Shown: positions 1-9,095 of the stretch, in pieces
Layout: every line of letters starts with the position of its first letter
How positions within the stretch are numbered: the first letter of the stretch is position 1
Assembly (NCBI GenBank): GCA_016704465.1
Contig: JADJAD010000009.1
Coordinates: 457,799 to 521,798 of the forward strand
DNA length: 64,000 nucleotides
DNA from: Gemmatimonadota bacterium
Lineage (GTDB): Bacteria; Gemmatimonadota; Gemmatimonadetes; Gemmatimonadales; Gemmatimonadaceae
Direction of reading: 5' to 3'
Program-made: the position numbers and the translations under genes
The notes under the pieces: generated by a model
What the model was told of the DNA's origin: nothing
What the model saw: the letters and a program-made list of their open reading frames with translations, nothing else
Database searches by the model: none

Positions 1-1068
1 CCCCTGATCGACGAGGTAGGCGACCAGCCGCTCGTTAGGTGAGAGTGCCACGTGCGACACGTTGCCGTCGAACGTCACCTGGCTCGCAGCGCTCATCGGT
101 TCGGTCGCGGTCTCCACCGGGGACCGAGTGCCAAGCATCACGATCGCGGGGACGGCAGTCGCCGCCCCGATCACGCCCCCGACGACGAACTTGCGGTCCA
201 CGGACCGCCGGGAGACGGTCTCCCCTGCGTGCAGCGCCTGGATGAACTCGGTCGCGGACGCGTACCGATCGTCCGGATCGCGCGCCAGTGCCCGACGGAT
301 CGCGGCGTCGACGCCCTTCGCGACGCCGGGCCGGATGGCGGGGAGCGCGGGAGGGTCCTGCGTCATCATTCGATTGAAGACCGCCTGACGAGTGTTGCCG
401 GGGAACGGGGGCTCGCCCGCCAGCATCTCGTAGAGCACAGCGCCGAGGGCGAAGACATCGGTGCGTGCATCCAGGTCCGGCTCACCCGTCGCTTGTTCCG
501 GACTCATATAGTGAATCGTGCCGAGCGCGTGCCCCGTCTGGGTGAGCCGGTGGTCATCCGTGCCCTTGGGGAGCGAGATACCGAAGTCGCCGATCAGCGC
601 GTTGCCGTCCAACAGGAAGATGTTTTCGGGCTTCACGTCGCGGTGGATCACGCCCAGCCGATGCGCCAATCCGAGCCCCTCACCGACTTGCTCGGCGATC
701 TTGAGCGCTTCCGCGACGGGCAACTGGCCGTCGCGGTCGAGGCGTTGGCGCAACGTCCCGCCCTCGATGAACGGCATCACGAAGTAGGGGAGTCCGTCGG
801 CGCTCCCCGAATCGATCAGCCGGAGGATGTGCGGATGCTCGAGTCCAGCGACGGTGGCGATCTCGCGCGCGAAACGGTCGGCGTCACCGCCCTCCAGCGC
901 GTCGGGGCGCAGCACCTTGATCGCCACGGGACGCTGGTGCCGGCGCTCGACCGCGCGGAACACGGCCGCCATGCCGCCGATCATGGGCGTCGTGTCGATG
1001 TCGTAGCGATCGCCGATCGCTGAGCGGAGTTGCTCGAAGATGCGAGCGGCGGCCTTGTCTGGTGTCAC
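1..1068 (-). CDS. Ser/Thr protein kinase with propeller sensor tail, C-terminus beyond the window
   Basis: Reading leftward from a GTG at 1068 there are 356 open codons to the window edge, so the C-terminus is missing. The kinase domain shows VAIKVL with the ATP-anchoring Lys at about residue 51, HRDVKPEN near 140, DFGIS near 162 and an SPEQ activation-segment end. The glycine loop is unusual: it reads TPMIGGMAAVF where GxGGMATVY is normal. A predicted membrane segment near residue 295 is followed by the start of what looks like a PD40/WD40-type propeller (VSHVALSPNERLVAYL). The gene starts 10 bases after the stop of the YHYH lipoprotein gene upstream, so the two may be co-transcribed. It is a membrane receptor-type kinase by family; its signal is unknown. 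Confidence 0.88.
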   Translation of the reverse strand, partial: MTPDKAAARIFEQLRSAIGDRYDIDTTPMIGGMAAVFRAVERRHQRPVAIKVLRPDALEGGDADRFAREIATVAGLEHPHILRLIDSGSADGLPYFVMPFIEGGTLRQRLDRDGQLPVAEALKIAEQVGEGLGLAHRLGVIHRDVKPENIFLLDGNALIGDFGISLPKGTDDHRLTQTGHALGTIHYMSPEQATGEPDLDARTDVFALGAVLYEMLAGEPPFPGNTRQAVFNRMMTQDPPALPAIRPGVAKGVDAAIRRALARDPDDRYASATEFIQALHAGETVSRRSVDRKFVVGGVIGAATAVPAIVMLGTRSPVETATEPMSAASQVTFDGNVSHVALSPNERLVAYLVDQG

Positions 1069-1078
1069 TACGGCCCTA

Positions 1079-2200
1079 TCAGTCGAGAGGGGGTAACGCG
1101 TGCATCGGACCTGCACGTCGGTGCGTTGTGTACCCCGCTTGCCCGGTCATGGCCGGATGTTCGGCGCTGGCTCGTCCCTGCGGGCGCCTGCCTGGCGGAC
1201 CATTCGGCCGCTGGAGTGCGCTCGCGTCGCACGACGCGTTCGGGTCGTCGAGCACGCAGCCGACCTGGCCCTTGTGACAGCCGAGAATGGCGTTGGACCC
1301 GGCGTCACCGACGTGATAGTGGTAGCCCTCGACACCGGTCGTGTGGCCGCCGCAGGCGTCGACATCAACGGCCAATGGGCTGCCGGCGTCGAGACGGGAA
1401 TGGAGCGCATACCCGTCCAACGCGACGCCGATTGCGGTGCCGTGCCCGGTCTCTGCGGTGTCCTTCTGGATGCAATTCGTGACGGCGTGAATGTGATAGC
1501 CGACGGCGGGATTGACGTGTCCGCCGCAGTCATCGAAGGGCGCGAGCGTGTGCGCGCTCAGGATGTCGTCAACCGGAGCCGGTGCATCCAGCCGCACACC
1601 GCGGTAGGCAATCCCGACGCCGTCGTGCCCCACCCGTGGCGCGACCCGTGAAGCCGCGACCGGCTGGGTCGGGATCACGTAGGTGTTCGTCAGGCCGCTC
1701 GTGATGTATGAGGCGAGGCACTGCACGCAATAGTTGTGGTAGCGCGGATCCACGTCCGGACGGGCGGCCGCGGCGCAGGCCTCGGGCGTGTCGGTGACGT
1801 TCACGACCCCGGTCTGCGGGTCATACAGTTGCCAGGTCGAATCGTTGTAGAAGGTCGGCAGGTTCTTGATGAACAAACCATCCACGTCGTGCATCCTGCC
1901 GTCATGCGGCCAGATCCCGCCGCGGTCTGCGCCGTCGGCAATGTGCGCCGGGCACCACGGTCCCATCTCGAAGGTCGCGGGGTTGGCCGGCAGTGTGACG
2001 GAAACGCACGTGGTGGTGTGTCCCTCCGACAGCGTGCAGTCCACCAGGCGCGGCGCGCCAACCATCGCCCCCGGCTCGAACCGGCTGGCGAACGCCTGCA
2101 GCTCAAAAGCCGCCGCCGTGGGCTTCGTCTCCGGCGAGGACGTGCAGCTGACGAGCGATACGACGAATAGCGCATGGGCGATCACGGTTGCATTCCGCAT
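1079..2200 (-). CDS. YHYH-domain lipoprotein
   Basis: About 373 residues. The start at 2200 gives a signal peptide ending in the lipobox-like LVSC, so it is probably a lipoprotein in the periplasm or outer membrane. The two hallmark motifs of the YHYH family are visible: GYHIH near residue 233 and GYHYH near residue 291, in a His- and Cys-rich context (DDCGGHVNP, CGGHTTGVEGYHYH). The enzymatic role of this family is not established. It is divergent from, and clearly homologous to, the gene starting at 2457: both share FYNDS, APVD and FDDCGGH. The C-terminal ~45 residues beyond the conserved part are Arg/Pro-rich and may be a read-through extension. Confidence 0.82.
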   Translation of the reverse strand: MRNATVIAHALFVVSLVSCTSSPETKPTAAAFELQAFASRFEPGAMVGAPRLVDCTLSEGHTTTCVSVTLPANPATFEMGPWCPAHIADGADRGGIWPHDGRMHDVDGLFIKNLPTFYNDSTWQLYDPQTGVVNVTDTPEACAAAARPDVDPRYHNYCVQCLASYITSGLTNTYVIPTQPVAASRVAPRVGHDGVGIAYRGVRLDAPAPVDDILSAHTLAPFDDCGGHVNPAVGYHIHAVTNCIQKDTAETGHGTAIGVALDGYALHSRLDAGSPLAVDVDACGGHTTGVEGYHYHVGDAGSNAILGCHKGQVGCVLDDPNASCDASALQRPNGPPGRRPQGRASAEHPAMTGQAGYTTHRRAGPMHALPPLD

Positions 2201-2346
2201 GGAGAATCTCCTCTCTCGAGCCACCGGTGACGTTGTCGTGACCACAGACCATGCCGCGAGGTGCGGTAGCGGTCAACAGGAACCGAGCCCCGCCAGTGTC
2301 CGGCAGGGCTCGCCTCTCACCAATTGGACAAAGGACGCGATCGTTT

Positions 2347-2383
2347 CATTCCATCCGTTCCACTCGGGCGATTCGATGGAATG
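2347..2383. promoter_or_regulatory. 9-bp inverted repeat between divergent YHYH genes
   Basis: CATTCCATC (2347-2355) and GATGGAATG (2375-2383) are perfect inverted complements separated by 19 bases, inside the 256-base gap between the divergent starts at 2200 and 2457. This could be an operator for both genes or a hairpin in the 2457 leader. No promoter hexamers are claimed. Confidence 0.45.
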
Positions 2384-2456
2384 GCGGGGCGGGGCGCAGT
2401 GTCCATGAAGCGTGGCGGGGGTGTCCCGCCAAAAAACCACGACTGGAGTGTCCGAG

Positions 2457-3428
2457 ATGGGGAACGCACGATTCGATAGCCTCGCAAGGGTAGGTCTTGC
2501 CAGCATGCTCGCCTTCGCGATTGTCGGTTGCGGTGACACCTCGAGTACAACCGAGCCGATCGCCACAGGGAACGAGGTATCGGTCAACCCCGCCAGTTTC
2601 CTGGCGACAGGTCTTGCGAGCCCCATCACAACGGAAAACTGCACCCTGTCAGGGGGCGCGGTAACCAGTTGCTACCGCATCACGACGGTCGGCGCGCCCA
2701 CCAACCATGCGGTCGGGGCGTTCTGCCCGACCAATATCAGCGATGGCAGCGTGGCCGGCATGTGGATCGAAGGCGGCAAGACCCACGACCTGACCGGCGC
2801 GTTCATCGCCAACCTCGCCACGTTCTACAACGACTCCCGGTGGAAGCTGTTCGACAACGCCACGGGGCGCATCTACGTCACCGACACGCAGGCGGCCTTC
2901 CAGGCTGCGGCACAGCCGAACGTGCCGGCCGCCTACTACAACCACTGCGTCGAAGGCAAGATGTCCTATGTCGGCGGTGGCATCTCTCGCACCTACCTGA
3001 TTCCGGTCACGCCAGTGGCACTCACGAGCGGAACGGGTTCCATCGGCATGTCAGGCGTCGGCGTGGCGCTCAACGGCATCACGATGGATCCGCCGGCGCC
3101 GGTGGATCGCATCAAGGCTGCCTTCACCATCGCCGCGTTTGATGATTGTGGCGGACATATCAATCCGGTCGAGGGCTACCACTATCACGCGGCGATGGGC
3201 TGCGCGGGTACAGCAGCGAGCACCGATGGTCACGCCGCGCTGATCGGCTATGCACTGGACGGCTTTGGGATCTACGCGATGCTCGATGCCGCCGGGGCGG
3301 AGTCAACGGGCCTCGACAACTGCCGGGGGCACACCGATGGCACGCGCGGCTATCACTATCACGTGGCCGGTGCCGGCGAGAACATGTTCATCGGCTGCTT
3401 CCGTGGGCAGCAGGGGACGGTCCGATGA
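2457..3428 (+). CDS. YHYH-domain lipoprotein
   Basis: 323 residues from the ATG at 2457, chosen because GGAG lies 9 bases upstream and the resulting signal peptide ends in AIVGC (Cys25, lipobox). Two YHYH motifs occur: GYHYH near residue 240 and GYHYH near residue 298, with FDDCGGHINP just before the first. It is a paralogue of the divergent gene at 1079-2200. The stop overlaps the next start as ATGA (3425-3428), indicating translational coupling with the small membrane protein. By family it is an exported, probably metal-binding protein, with His and Cys clusters as likely ligands; the reaction is unknown. Confidence 0.85.
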   Translation: MGNARFDSLARVGLASMLAFAIVGCGDTSSTTEPIATGNEVSVNPASFLATGLASPITTENCTLSGGAVTSCYRITTVGAPTNHAVGAFCPTNISDGSVAGMWIEGGKTHDLTGAFIANLATFYNDSRWKLFDNATGRIYVTDTQAAFQAAAQPNVPAAYYNHCVEGKMSYVGGGISRTYLIPVTPVALTSGTGSIGMSGVGVALNGITMDPPAPVDRIKAAFTIAAFDDCGGHINPVEGYHYHAAMGCAGTAASTDGHAALIGYALDGFGIYAMLDAAGAESTGLDNCRGHTDGTRGYHYHVAGAGENMFIGCFRGQQGTVR

Positions 3429-3835
3429 CGCGCGTGTTGCGAGCCGCCCGGGTCGCCCTGGATATAGTTCCCGCCCTCGTCCTGCTGGCACTCGGGTCGA
3501 GCCCCGCGTTGGCGCACGAAGGCGCGCTCGGCAACGAGGTCATGTGGAAGGTCTGCGAAAACCGGAAGCGCAACGACGTGTGCGCATTCCGGAATGCCGA
3601 CCACGATACGTCGCGGGGAAGCTGCCAGAGCGTGGCCGAGCATCTCGTGTGCGTGAGAAACCAGCCGATCGAACGTGCGGCGGCCGACAGCCACACACAC
3701 GCGCATGACGAGACAGTGCCATCGAGCACGGACGAGAGTGGGTATGGCTGGGTCCTGGGCGTCTTCAGCCTGGTCGTGGGGGGCGTTGCGGTGTCGAACT
3801 GGCCAGGGCGGAGCAGGATCACAAACCTGCCCTGA
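3425..3835 (+). CDS. small Cys-containing exported membrane protein coupled to YHYH gene
   Basis: 136 residues. It begins at the ATG overlapping the YHYH stop codon. The N-terminal hydrophobic stretch ends at ALAHEGA, consistent with signal peptidase I cleavage. The mature part has a compact Cys-containing segment (MWKVCENRKRNDVCAF, then GSCQSVAEHLVCV), a His-rich linker (HTHAHDE) and a C-terminal membrane helix (WVLGVFSLVVGGVAVSNW). The protein is probably anchored with its Cys domain in the periplasm. I do not recognise a function. The coupling suggests it works with the YHYH protein. Confidence 0.7.
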   Translation: MTRVLRAARVALDIVPALVLLALGSSPALAHEGALGNEVMWKVCENRKRNDVCAFRNADHDTSRGSCQSVAEHLVCVRNQPIERAAADSHTHAHDETVPSSTDESGYGWVLGVFSLVVGGVAVSNWPGRSRITNLP

Positions 3836-3896
3836 GAGAGAGCGGTAACGATCGTGACGGCGGTCGCTCGGGATCGGAAAAGGTTATGCTTCGCCC

Positions 3897-5348
3897 GTGA
3901 TCGTATTCTCTCCCGCACCGCACGCGGCCGATCGGCCGTCCCGGTTTCCCAGTCCCTTCGACCGCAGCGCCGTGCACCCGCTGGCGCGGCGTGCGGCCAT
4001 GGAGCTCATCGTCACACTGCAGTCGCAGCACGCGCGGGCGTGGCGCCTGCAGGACCAGGGAAACGGCAAGATGTTCGGGGTGCTCGTGGTCGTCGCGCCC
4101 GACGGTGCGATCGGCTACCTGCGTGGCTTTTCCGGCATGGTGAACGGACAGTGGGACATCGACGGCTGGGTGCCCCCCGTCTTTGATCAACACGTGCGCA
4201 ACCATGTGTGGATTCCTGGCGAGGCGGAAATGCTCGACTTCGCGGCACAACGCGCCACGTTGATTGCCACGCTACCGCCCACCGTGCCCGATACGCCGCG
4301 CTCGGCCGATGCTCATCGCGTCAGCGCCGCTCGGCAGGCGCTGCACACGCTCGACGAGACTCGAACTGCCCGTTCCCGCACGTTGCTGCGCCAGATCCAG
4401 GACAGCTACAATTTCCCAAGCGCGCGCGGCGAGGTGCGTTCGCTGCGCGCGCTCTTTGCGCCGGCCGAGCCACCCGGCGGAGCGGGGGACTGCGCCGCGC
4501 CGAAGCTGCTTGCGCACGCCTGTCGGCTCGGGCTGCGGCCGCTCGCGCTCGCCGAGTTCTGGTGGGGCGCGCCTCCCGCCACGGGTGACCGCCGCGCGGG
4601 CGTGTTCTACGCGGCATGTCGCGGCAAGTGCCTGCCGATCCTCACGCACATGCTGGATGGACTGCCAGCCGATCCGCCGCCGCTCTTCGGCTCCGCTGCG
4701 ATCGACCCCGCCGAGCCCTCCGTGGTCTACGAAGACGAGCAGTTGCTGGTGGTGAACAAGCCGAGCGGGTTGCTCAGCGTGCCGGGACGCAGCGCCTTGC
4801 TGCAGGATTCGGTGGAGACGCGCCTGCGCGCGCGCTATCCCGAGGCCACGGGCCCACTGGTGGTGCATCGCCTCGATCTCGACACGTCGGGGTTGCTGCT
4901 GGTCGCCAAGGATCGAACCACGGCGTCGGCGCTACAGCGACTGTTCTCACTGCGCGAGATTGACAAGCAGTACGTCGCCTGGCTTGACGGCGACGTGGTC
5001 GCGAATCACGGGCGCATCCTGTTGCCGCTCCGTGTGGACGTGGACGATCGGCCGCGACAGATCCACGATCCGGTGCATGGCAAGGCCGCGGACACCGAAT
5101 GGACGGTGGTCGCGCGCGAGCAAGGCCGCACGCGTGTGCAGTTCACGCCGCGCACGGGACGCACGCACCAGCTGCGCGTGCACGCGGCGCATCCGCAGGG
5201 GCTGGACGCGCCGATCCTGGGGGACCGGCTGTATGGGCGCACGCCACCGCTAGATGGAGAGCGGCTGCAGCTGCACGCCGAGCGTCTGGCGTTTGTGCAT
5301 CCGGTGACGGGGGCGGCGCTCGTCGTTGAGCTTCCGGCCGCGTTCTGA
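3897..5348 (+). CDS. RluA-family RNA pseudouridine synthase with long N-terminal domain
   Basis: 483 residues from a GTG start. The C-terminal half (from about residue 275) is a RluA-type pseudouridine synthase, converting uridine to pseudouridine in rRNA or tRNA: EPSVVYEDEQLLVVNKPSG, then HRLDLDTSGLLLV with the catalytic Asp at residue 327, then RTGRTHQLRVH near 425. The N-terminal ~270 residues are an extra domain (FGVLVVVAPDGAIGYLRGFSG) followed by an Arg- and Glu-rich helical part. Similar two-part synthases of about 500-560 residues are known. The RNA target cannot be told from sequence. Confidence 0.88.
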   Translation: MIVFSPAPHAADRPSRFPSPFDRSAVHPLARRAAMELIVTLQSQHARAWRLQDQGNGKMFGVLVVVAPDGAIGYLRGFSGMVNGQWDIDGWVPPVFDQHVRNHVWIPGEAEMLDFAAQRATLIATLPPTVPDTPRSADAHRVSAARQALHTLDETRTARSRTLLRQIQDSYNFPSARGEVRSLRALFAPAEPPGGAGDCAAPKLLAHACRLGLRPLALAEFWWGAPPATGDRRAGVFYAACRGKCLPILTHMLDGLPADPPPLFGSAAIDPAEPSVVYEDEQLLVVNKPSGLLSVPGRSALLQDSVETRLRARYPEATGPLVVHRLDLDTSGLLLVAKDRTTASALQRLFSLREIDKQYVAWLDGDVVANHGRILLPLRVDVDDRPRQIHDPVHGKAADTEWTVVAREQGRTRVQFTPRTGRTHQLRVHAAHPQGLDAPILGDRLYGRTPPLDGERLQLHAERLAFVHPVTGAALVVELPAAF

Positions 5349-5468
5349 AGCGGGTTGAGCGGACGGACGCGGCAGCCGGCCGGAAGTCAGCCGAAGACGA
5401 CATCGCGCCCCGCCCGCTCCGCCGCCTTGTTCGCGCGCACCTAGCGCCGGTCCGGATGCGGGCGCTCC

Positions 5469-8400
5469 CTACGTGCCGCTCACATCCTTGCTGTTATCTC
5501 CGGGATTGCGGTCAATGAGCAGGTTGTACGGATCGATCCCGGCCCGTGACGGCTCGGACGGCACGACGAACTCATAGCGGGCCGTGCCGGTGCGCACCCG
5601 CACCTTGCGAATGGCAAGCGGCGCACCGATGCGTGCCCCGCGGGCGGCGGCGGCAAATACACCGACGTCCACCAGGTCGTTCATCGGCACGTCCGTCTCC
5701 GTCCCCAGTGAGTCCGCGCGCAGCTTGCGCGCGGTGGCGGTGAGCACCACCTGGTACTCGCCGTTAGGCAACCGGGTGCTGCGCACGCTGTCCGCCTTCA
5801 CATCCCACAGCGTGATCGTCTCGAGGTAGTCGTCGAGCGCGTACTGCAGCGAGTCCGGCGTCACGGCGCGCAACTGGCGCATGAAGTCGAGCGTGGTGCC
5901 GTACGGCGGGCCCATGAACCGGCGCTCATCCTGGTACGCCTTGATGGCGCCGTGCAACACCGCCTGACCCAGCAAGTCGCGCAGGGCAAACAGCGCCAGC
6001 GACCCTTTCTGGTAGTGGATGTAGCCCTGCTGGTAGGTGCGAACCAACGGGTGTTCAGCCTTGCGCTCCCCCGCGCGACCCCGCAGGTATCGGTCGAGTT
6101 CGGAGCGCAGGAACTTCTGCGTGAACGGGCGGCCGTGCAGCTGCTCGGTCACCACCAGCGCGGTGTACTCGGAGAACGACTCCGACAACATGTCCTTCCC
6201 CTCCACGTCGCCGCTCATGCGCTGGTAGGGGAACCACTGATGGGCGATCTCGTGCGCGGTCACGAAGTACGGCAGGTCCATGTCCTCCACATCGGTGCTG
6301 TCCACGCGCGCCACGAAGCCGATTCCCTCGGAGTACGGCACCGTGTTCGGGAACGACTGCGCGAAGCCGGCGTACCGGGGGAATTCGAGGATCCGCAGTT
6401 GCTGGTGCTGGTACGCGCCGAAATCGCGCGAGAAGAGCGCCAGCGACGCCTTCGACGCCTCGATCATGCGCGCCACGTTAAAGGTGTGCGTCGGATGATG
6501 ATAGATCTCGATGGGCAGGCCGTTCCACTCGCCGCGAGACACCTGCCACCGGGCCGACAAGACAGAGTAGAAGTCCGGGATGGGCGCATTCATCGCGTAG
6601 TGGAAGTACCGCCGTCCGTCGGCCGTCCACTCGCGCTGCTTGTAGCCGGGCGCCAGCGCGATCTGGTCGGGCGCGGTGCTCACCGTGGCGTCGAAGGCAA
6701 TGAAATCGCTATGGGACGAGAACTCCTGCAGCTTCACGTGCGCGCTGTCGGTGCGCGGAAAGCCCCGGCGCGCCTCCGGCAACTTGTACTTGCGGCGCAG
6801 TTCATCGCTCGAGAGTTCGCTCTCCGTCTGGTAGCCGAGTGCGGGGAAGTCGCCGCGATTGAGGAACGTGCCGTTGGCGGCCAGGCGCGTATCGAAGCCG
6901 TCGTTGGAAAAGCCTCGCGAGGCCCAGCGCTGCACGAAGCGCAGGTGCAGCGTATCGCCCGGCGCCAGCGCCGGGCTGATCGACAGCACATGCACGCCGT
7001 ACACACTGTCGGTGAGCAACGTGCGTGTCGCCCGATCGGCCGAGAGGCTGTCGAGCGACACGTGCATCGTGCGGGCGTTGGCGGGCACGTCGACGTACAA
7101 CGTGTCGAGGGAGCGGCCGCTCTTGTTCACCAGCGTCAGCGTCCCCGCCGTGCGCGCCCGCAGCTGCTCGGGCTCGAGGTCCACTTGCAGCGAGACGGCC
7201 ACCACCTTGGGCAGCGTCAGCGTCTCGAAGGGTCGCCAGCGGCGCTCATACTGCTCGGCCCGACGTTCGTCCGCGGCGCGAGAGGAGAACTGGTTGAGCA
7301 CACTGGCGTTGTAGTAGTACAGTCCACCAAACGCGCCGGCGCTCGCCAGGCCGCCCGCCAGCACCAAGCGGGCGCGGGAACCCAGGCGCGCGCGCCATTG
7401 CCCGCGGCTTCGCTGCGTGCCGCGCTGCCACGCCAGGTAGCTCAGTCCCAGCAGTAGCACCGAAATGCTCAGCCAGTAGCCCTGGATCGGCAGGAATGCC
7501 GCCGGGTACGGCCCCGCACCATTCAGGTCCGACCAGCGATAGGAAGGACTCTCCCCCAGCATGATCAGCTTGTAGCCCCAGCCGAAGTTGGCCAGCACCA
7601 TGTTGCTGAAATAGATCAGGATCATGATCACGTGGCCCACCGCCTTGCGCGATACCAGCGACTGCACCAGGAAAGCCATCGCCACCGCCGCAAACCAGCC
7701 CGGGAAGTCCACCACGAATACGTGCAGCAGGTAGACCTTGAGGTCGATGACCGGGTACCCCTTGATCACCTGCACCAGCATGCCGGATACCATGCCCGTT
7801 GCGGCGAAGGCCGCCAGCAGCACCATCATGGCGGTGAACTTGCCCAGCAGGATGCTCGTGGTCTGCGCCGGCGTAGCGTCGAGCACCTGATCCAGGTGCA
7901 CCTGCCGTTCGCGCCACACCAGCTCGCCGACGTAAAACGTGAGCAAGATGATCATGAAGAGGCTGAAGCCGAGCACCGCCGATTCCGCCACCACCCAGCT
8001 CATCGGCCAGGTGCGCGTTTGGCCGGTCTGGTCGGCAAACCACGCGTTCATGAAGACGTTGATCAGGCCGATGGTCCCGATGGCCAGGAAGGGTACCGAA
8101 CGCAGGAGCGAGCGCGCGTGGAAGCCGGTGACCGTCCACCACCCCGCCACCACACTCGGCCCCCCGAAGGGGCGTTGACGTGGTACCGCGGGAACCGCCG
8201 TCACCACAGCGGCCGGTGCCGGTACCAAACCGTCGACAGCCGAATCCGAGGTAGACGTTGCCACGTCTGCTCGGCGGCGGCGGCGCAGCGCGCCCGCGGC
8301 CGATTCCAGCCGCACGACGCGGAACGCCAGCAGCAACAGCGCCGCCCCGATCCCCATCCAGAGCAGCCGGTTCTCCGCCAAGAAGCCGTTCCACGGCAGC

Positions 8401-9095
8401 ACCAGCGTGTTCTTCTCGGACGGGGTCCAGTAGCGCGTCACGAGCGTGAACGAGCGGAGCGCGAACGGATCGAGCAGGTTGGCGATTCGGTCGTTGTCGA
8501 GCGTGCGCGTCAGCGACTCACTGACGGTGAAGCCGACGAGCAGTAGGAAGCCGGTCACATATCCCGCAAAGGCGCTCCGGGTGATGGCACCGACGGCGAA
8601 AAGCGTCGCGCTCAGGAAGAAGATGCCCGGCAACCCGATCACCAGCCACGGGTGCAGGTAGTGCCAGAGCACGATGGGCTGTATGTACGCGGTGTCGGTC
8701 CACGGTGCGACCGAACCCACCAGCGCACCCAGTGGAACCGCCCCGAACACCAGCACCATCGCCAGAAACGCCGCCAGGAACTTCGAGGCCAGGTACTCGA
8801 GGCGCGTGATGCGCGTCGTGAACACCAGGTCGTGCACTCGTAGGTCGAAGTCACGCAGCACCGCCGAGCTGACCAGCGCGCCGGTGATCACTTGCCCGAC
8901 CGCCAGCAGGATGGTGAAGAGCTGTGCCAGCGCGAACGGACTGTTGCGCTTGAGCTTTCCCAGCGAATCGCCGACCACGACCGCATCGGTACTCGTGGCG
9001 AAGAAGGCCATCAGGAACATGATGGCCACGTACAGCCACGTGACCGGTCGCCGGAAGTGCCCGCGCAGCTCGAAGGCGAAGAGGGGGCCGAACAT
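5469..9095 (-). CDS. ABC-2 type permease fused to M1-family metallopeptidase
   Basis: 1208 residues. The first ~550 carry repeated membrane segments of an ABC-2 permease (TWLYVAIMFLMAFFA at the N-terminus; a second set near residues 330-550). The C-terminal ~600 residues are an M1 aminopeptidase-like domain with HEIAHQW (zinc ligands) near residue 946 and the third ligand expected in LSESFSEYTAL about 20 residues later. The start overlaps the stop of the upstream ATPase by one base (TGATG). Fusions of this layout are known in Bacteroidota and Gemmatimonadota. The transported substrate is unknown; the peptidase domain is predicted to face outside. Confidence 0.9.
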   Translation of the reverse strand: MFGPLFAFELRGHFRRPVTWLYVAIMFLMAFFATSTDAVVVGDSLGKLKRNSPFALAQLFTILLAVGQVITGALVSSAVLRDFDLRVHDLVFTTRITRLEYLASKFLAAFLAMVLVFGAVPLGALVGSVAPWTDTAYIQPIVLWHYLHPWLVIGLPGIFFLSATLFAVGAITRSAFAGYVTGFLLLVGFTVSESLTRTLDNDRIANLLDPFALRSFTLVTRYWTPSEKNTLVLPWNGFLAENRLLWMGIGAALLLLAFRVVRLESAAGALRRRRRADVATSTSDSAVDGLVPAPAAVVTAVPAVPRQRPFGGPSVVAGWWTVTGFHARSLLRSVPFLAIGTIGLINVFMNAWFADQTGQTRTWPMSWVVAESAVLGFSLFMIILLTFYVGELVWRERQVHLDQVLDATPAQTTSILLGKFTAMMVLLAAFAATGMVSGMLVQVIKGYPVIDLKVYLLHVFVVDFPGWFAAVAMAFLVQSLVSRKAVGHVIMILIYFSNMVLANFGWGYKLIMLGESPSYRWSDLNGAGPYPAAFLPIQGYWLSISVLLLGLSYLAWQRGTQRSRGQWRARLGSRARLVLAGGLASAGAFGGLYYYNASVLNQFSSRAADERRAEQYERRWRPFETLTLPKVVAVSLQVDLEPEQLRARTAGTLTLVNKSGRSLDTLYVDVPANARTMHVSLDSLSADRATRTLLTDSVYGVHVLSISPALAPGDTLHLRFVQRWASRGFSNDGFDTRLAANGTFLNRGDFPALGYQTESELSSDELRRKYKLPEARRGFPRTDSAHVKLQEFSSHSDFIAFDATVSTAPDQIALAPGYKQREWTADGRRYFHYAMNAPIPDFYSVLSARWQVSRGEWNGLPIEIYHHPTHTFNVARMIEASKASLALFSRDFGAYQHQQLRILEFPRYAGFAQSFPNTVPYSEGIGFVARVDSTDVEDMDLPYFVTAHEIAHQWFPYQRMSGDVEGKDMLSESFSEYTALVVTEQLHGRPFTQKFLRSELDRYLRGRAGERKAEHPLVRTYQQGYIHYQKGSLALFALRDLLGQAVLHGAIKAYQDERRFMGPPYGTTLDFMRQLRAVTPDSLQYALDDYLETITLWDVKADSVRSTRLPNGEYQVVLTATARKLRADSLGTETDVPMNDLVDVGVFAAAARGARIGAPLAIRKVRVRTGTARYEFVVPSEPSRAGIDPYNLLIDRNPGDNSKDVSGT

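Noticed and set aside
5952..8546. Long plus-strand open frames (501 and 304 codons) opposite the permease/peptidase gene
   Set aside because: They are antisense shadows in high-GC DNA; the minus frame carries clear permease and M1 motifs and the plus frames show no domain.
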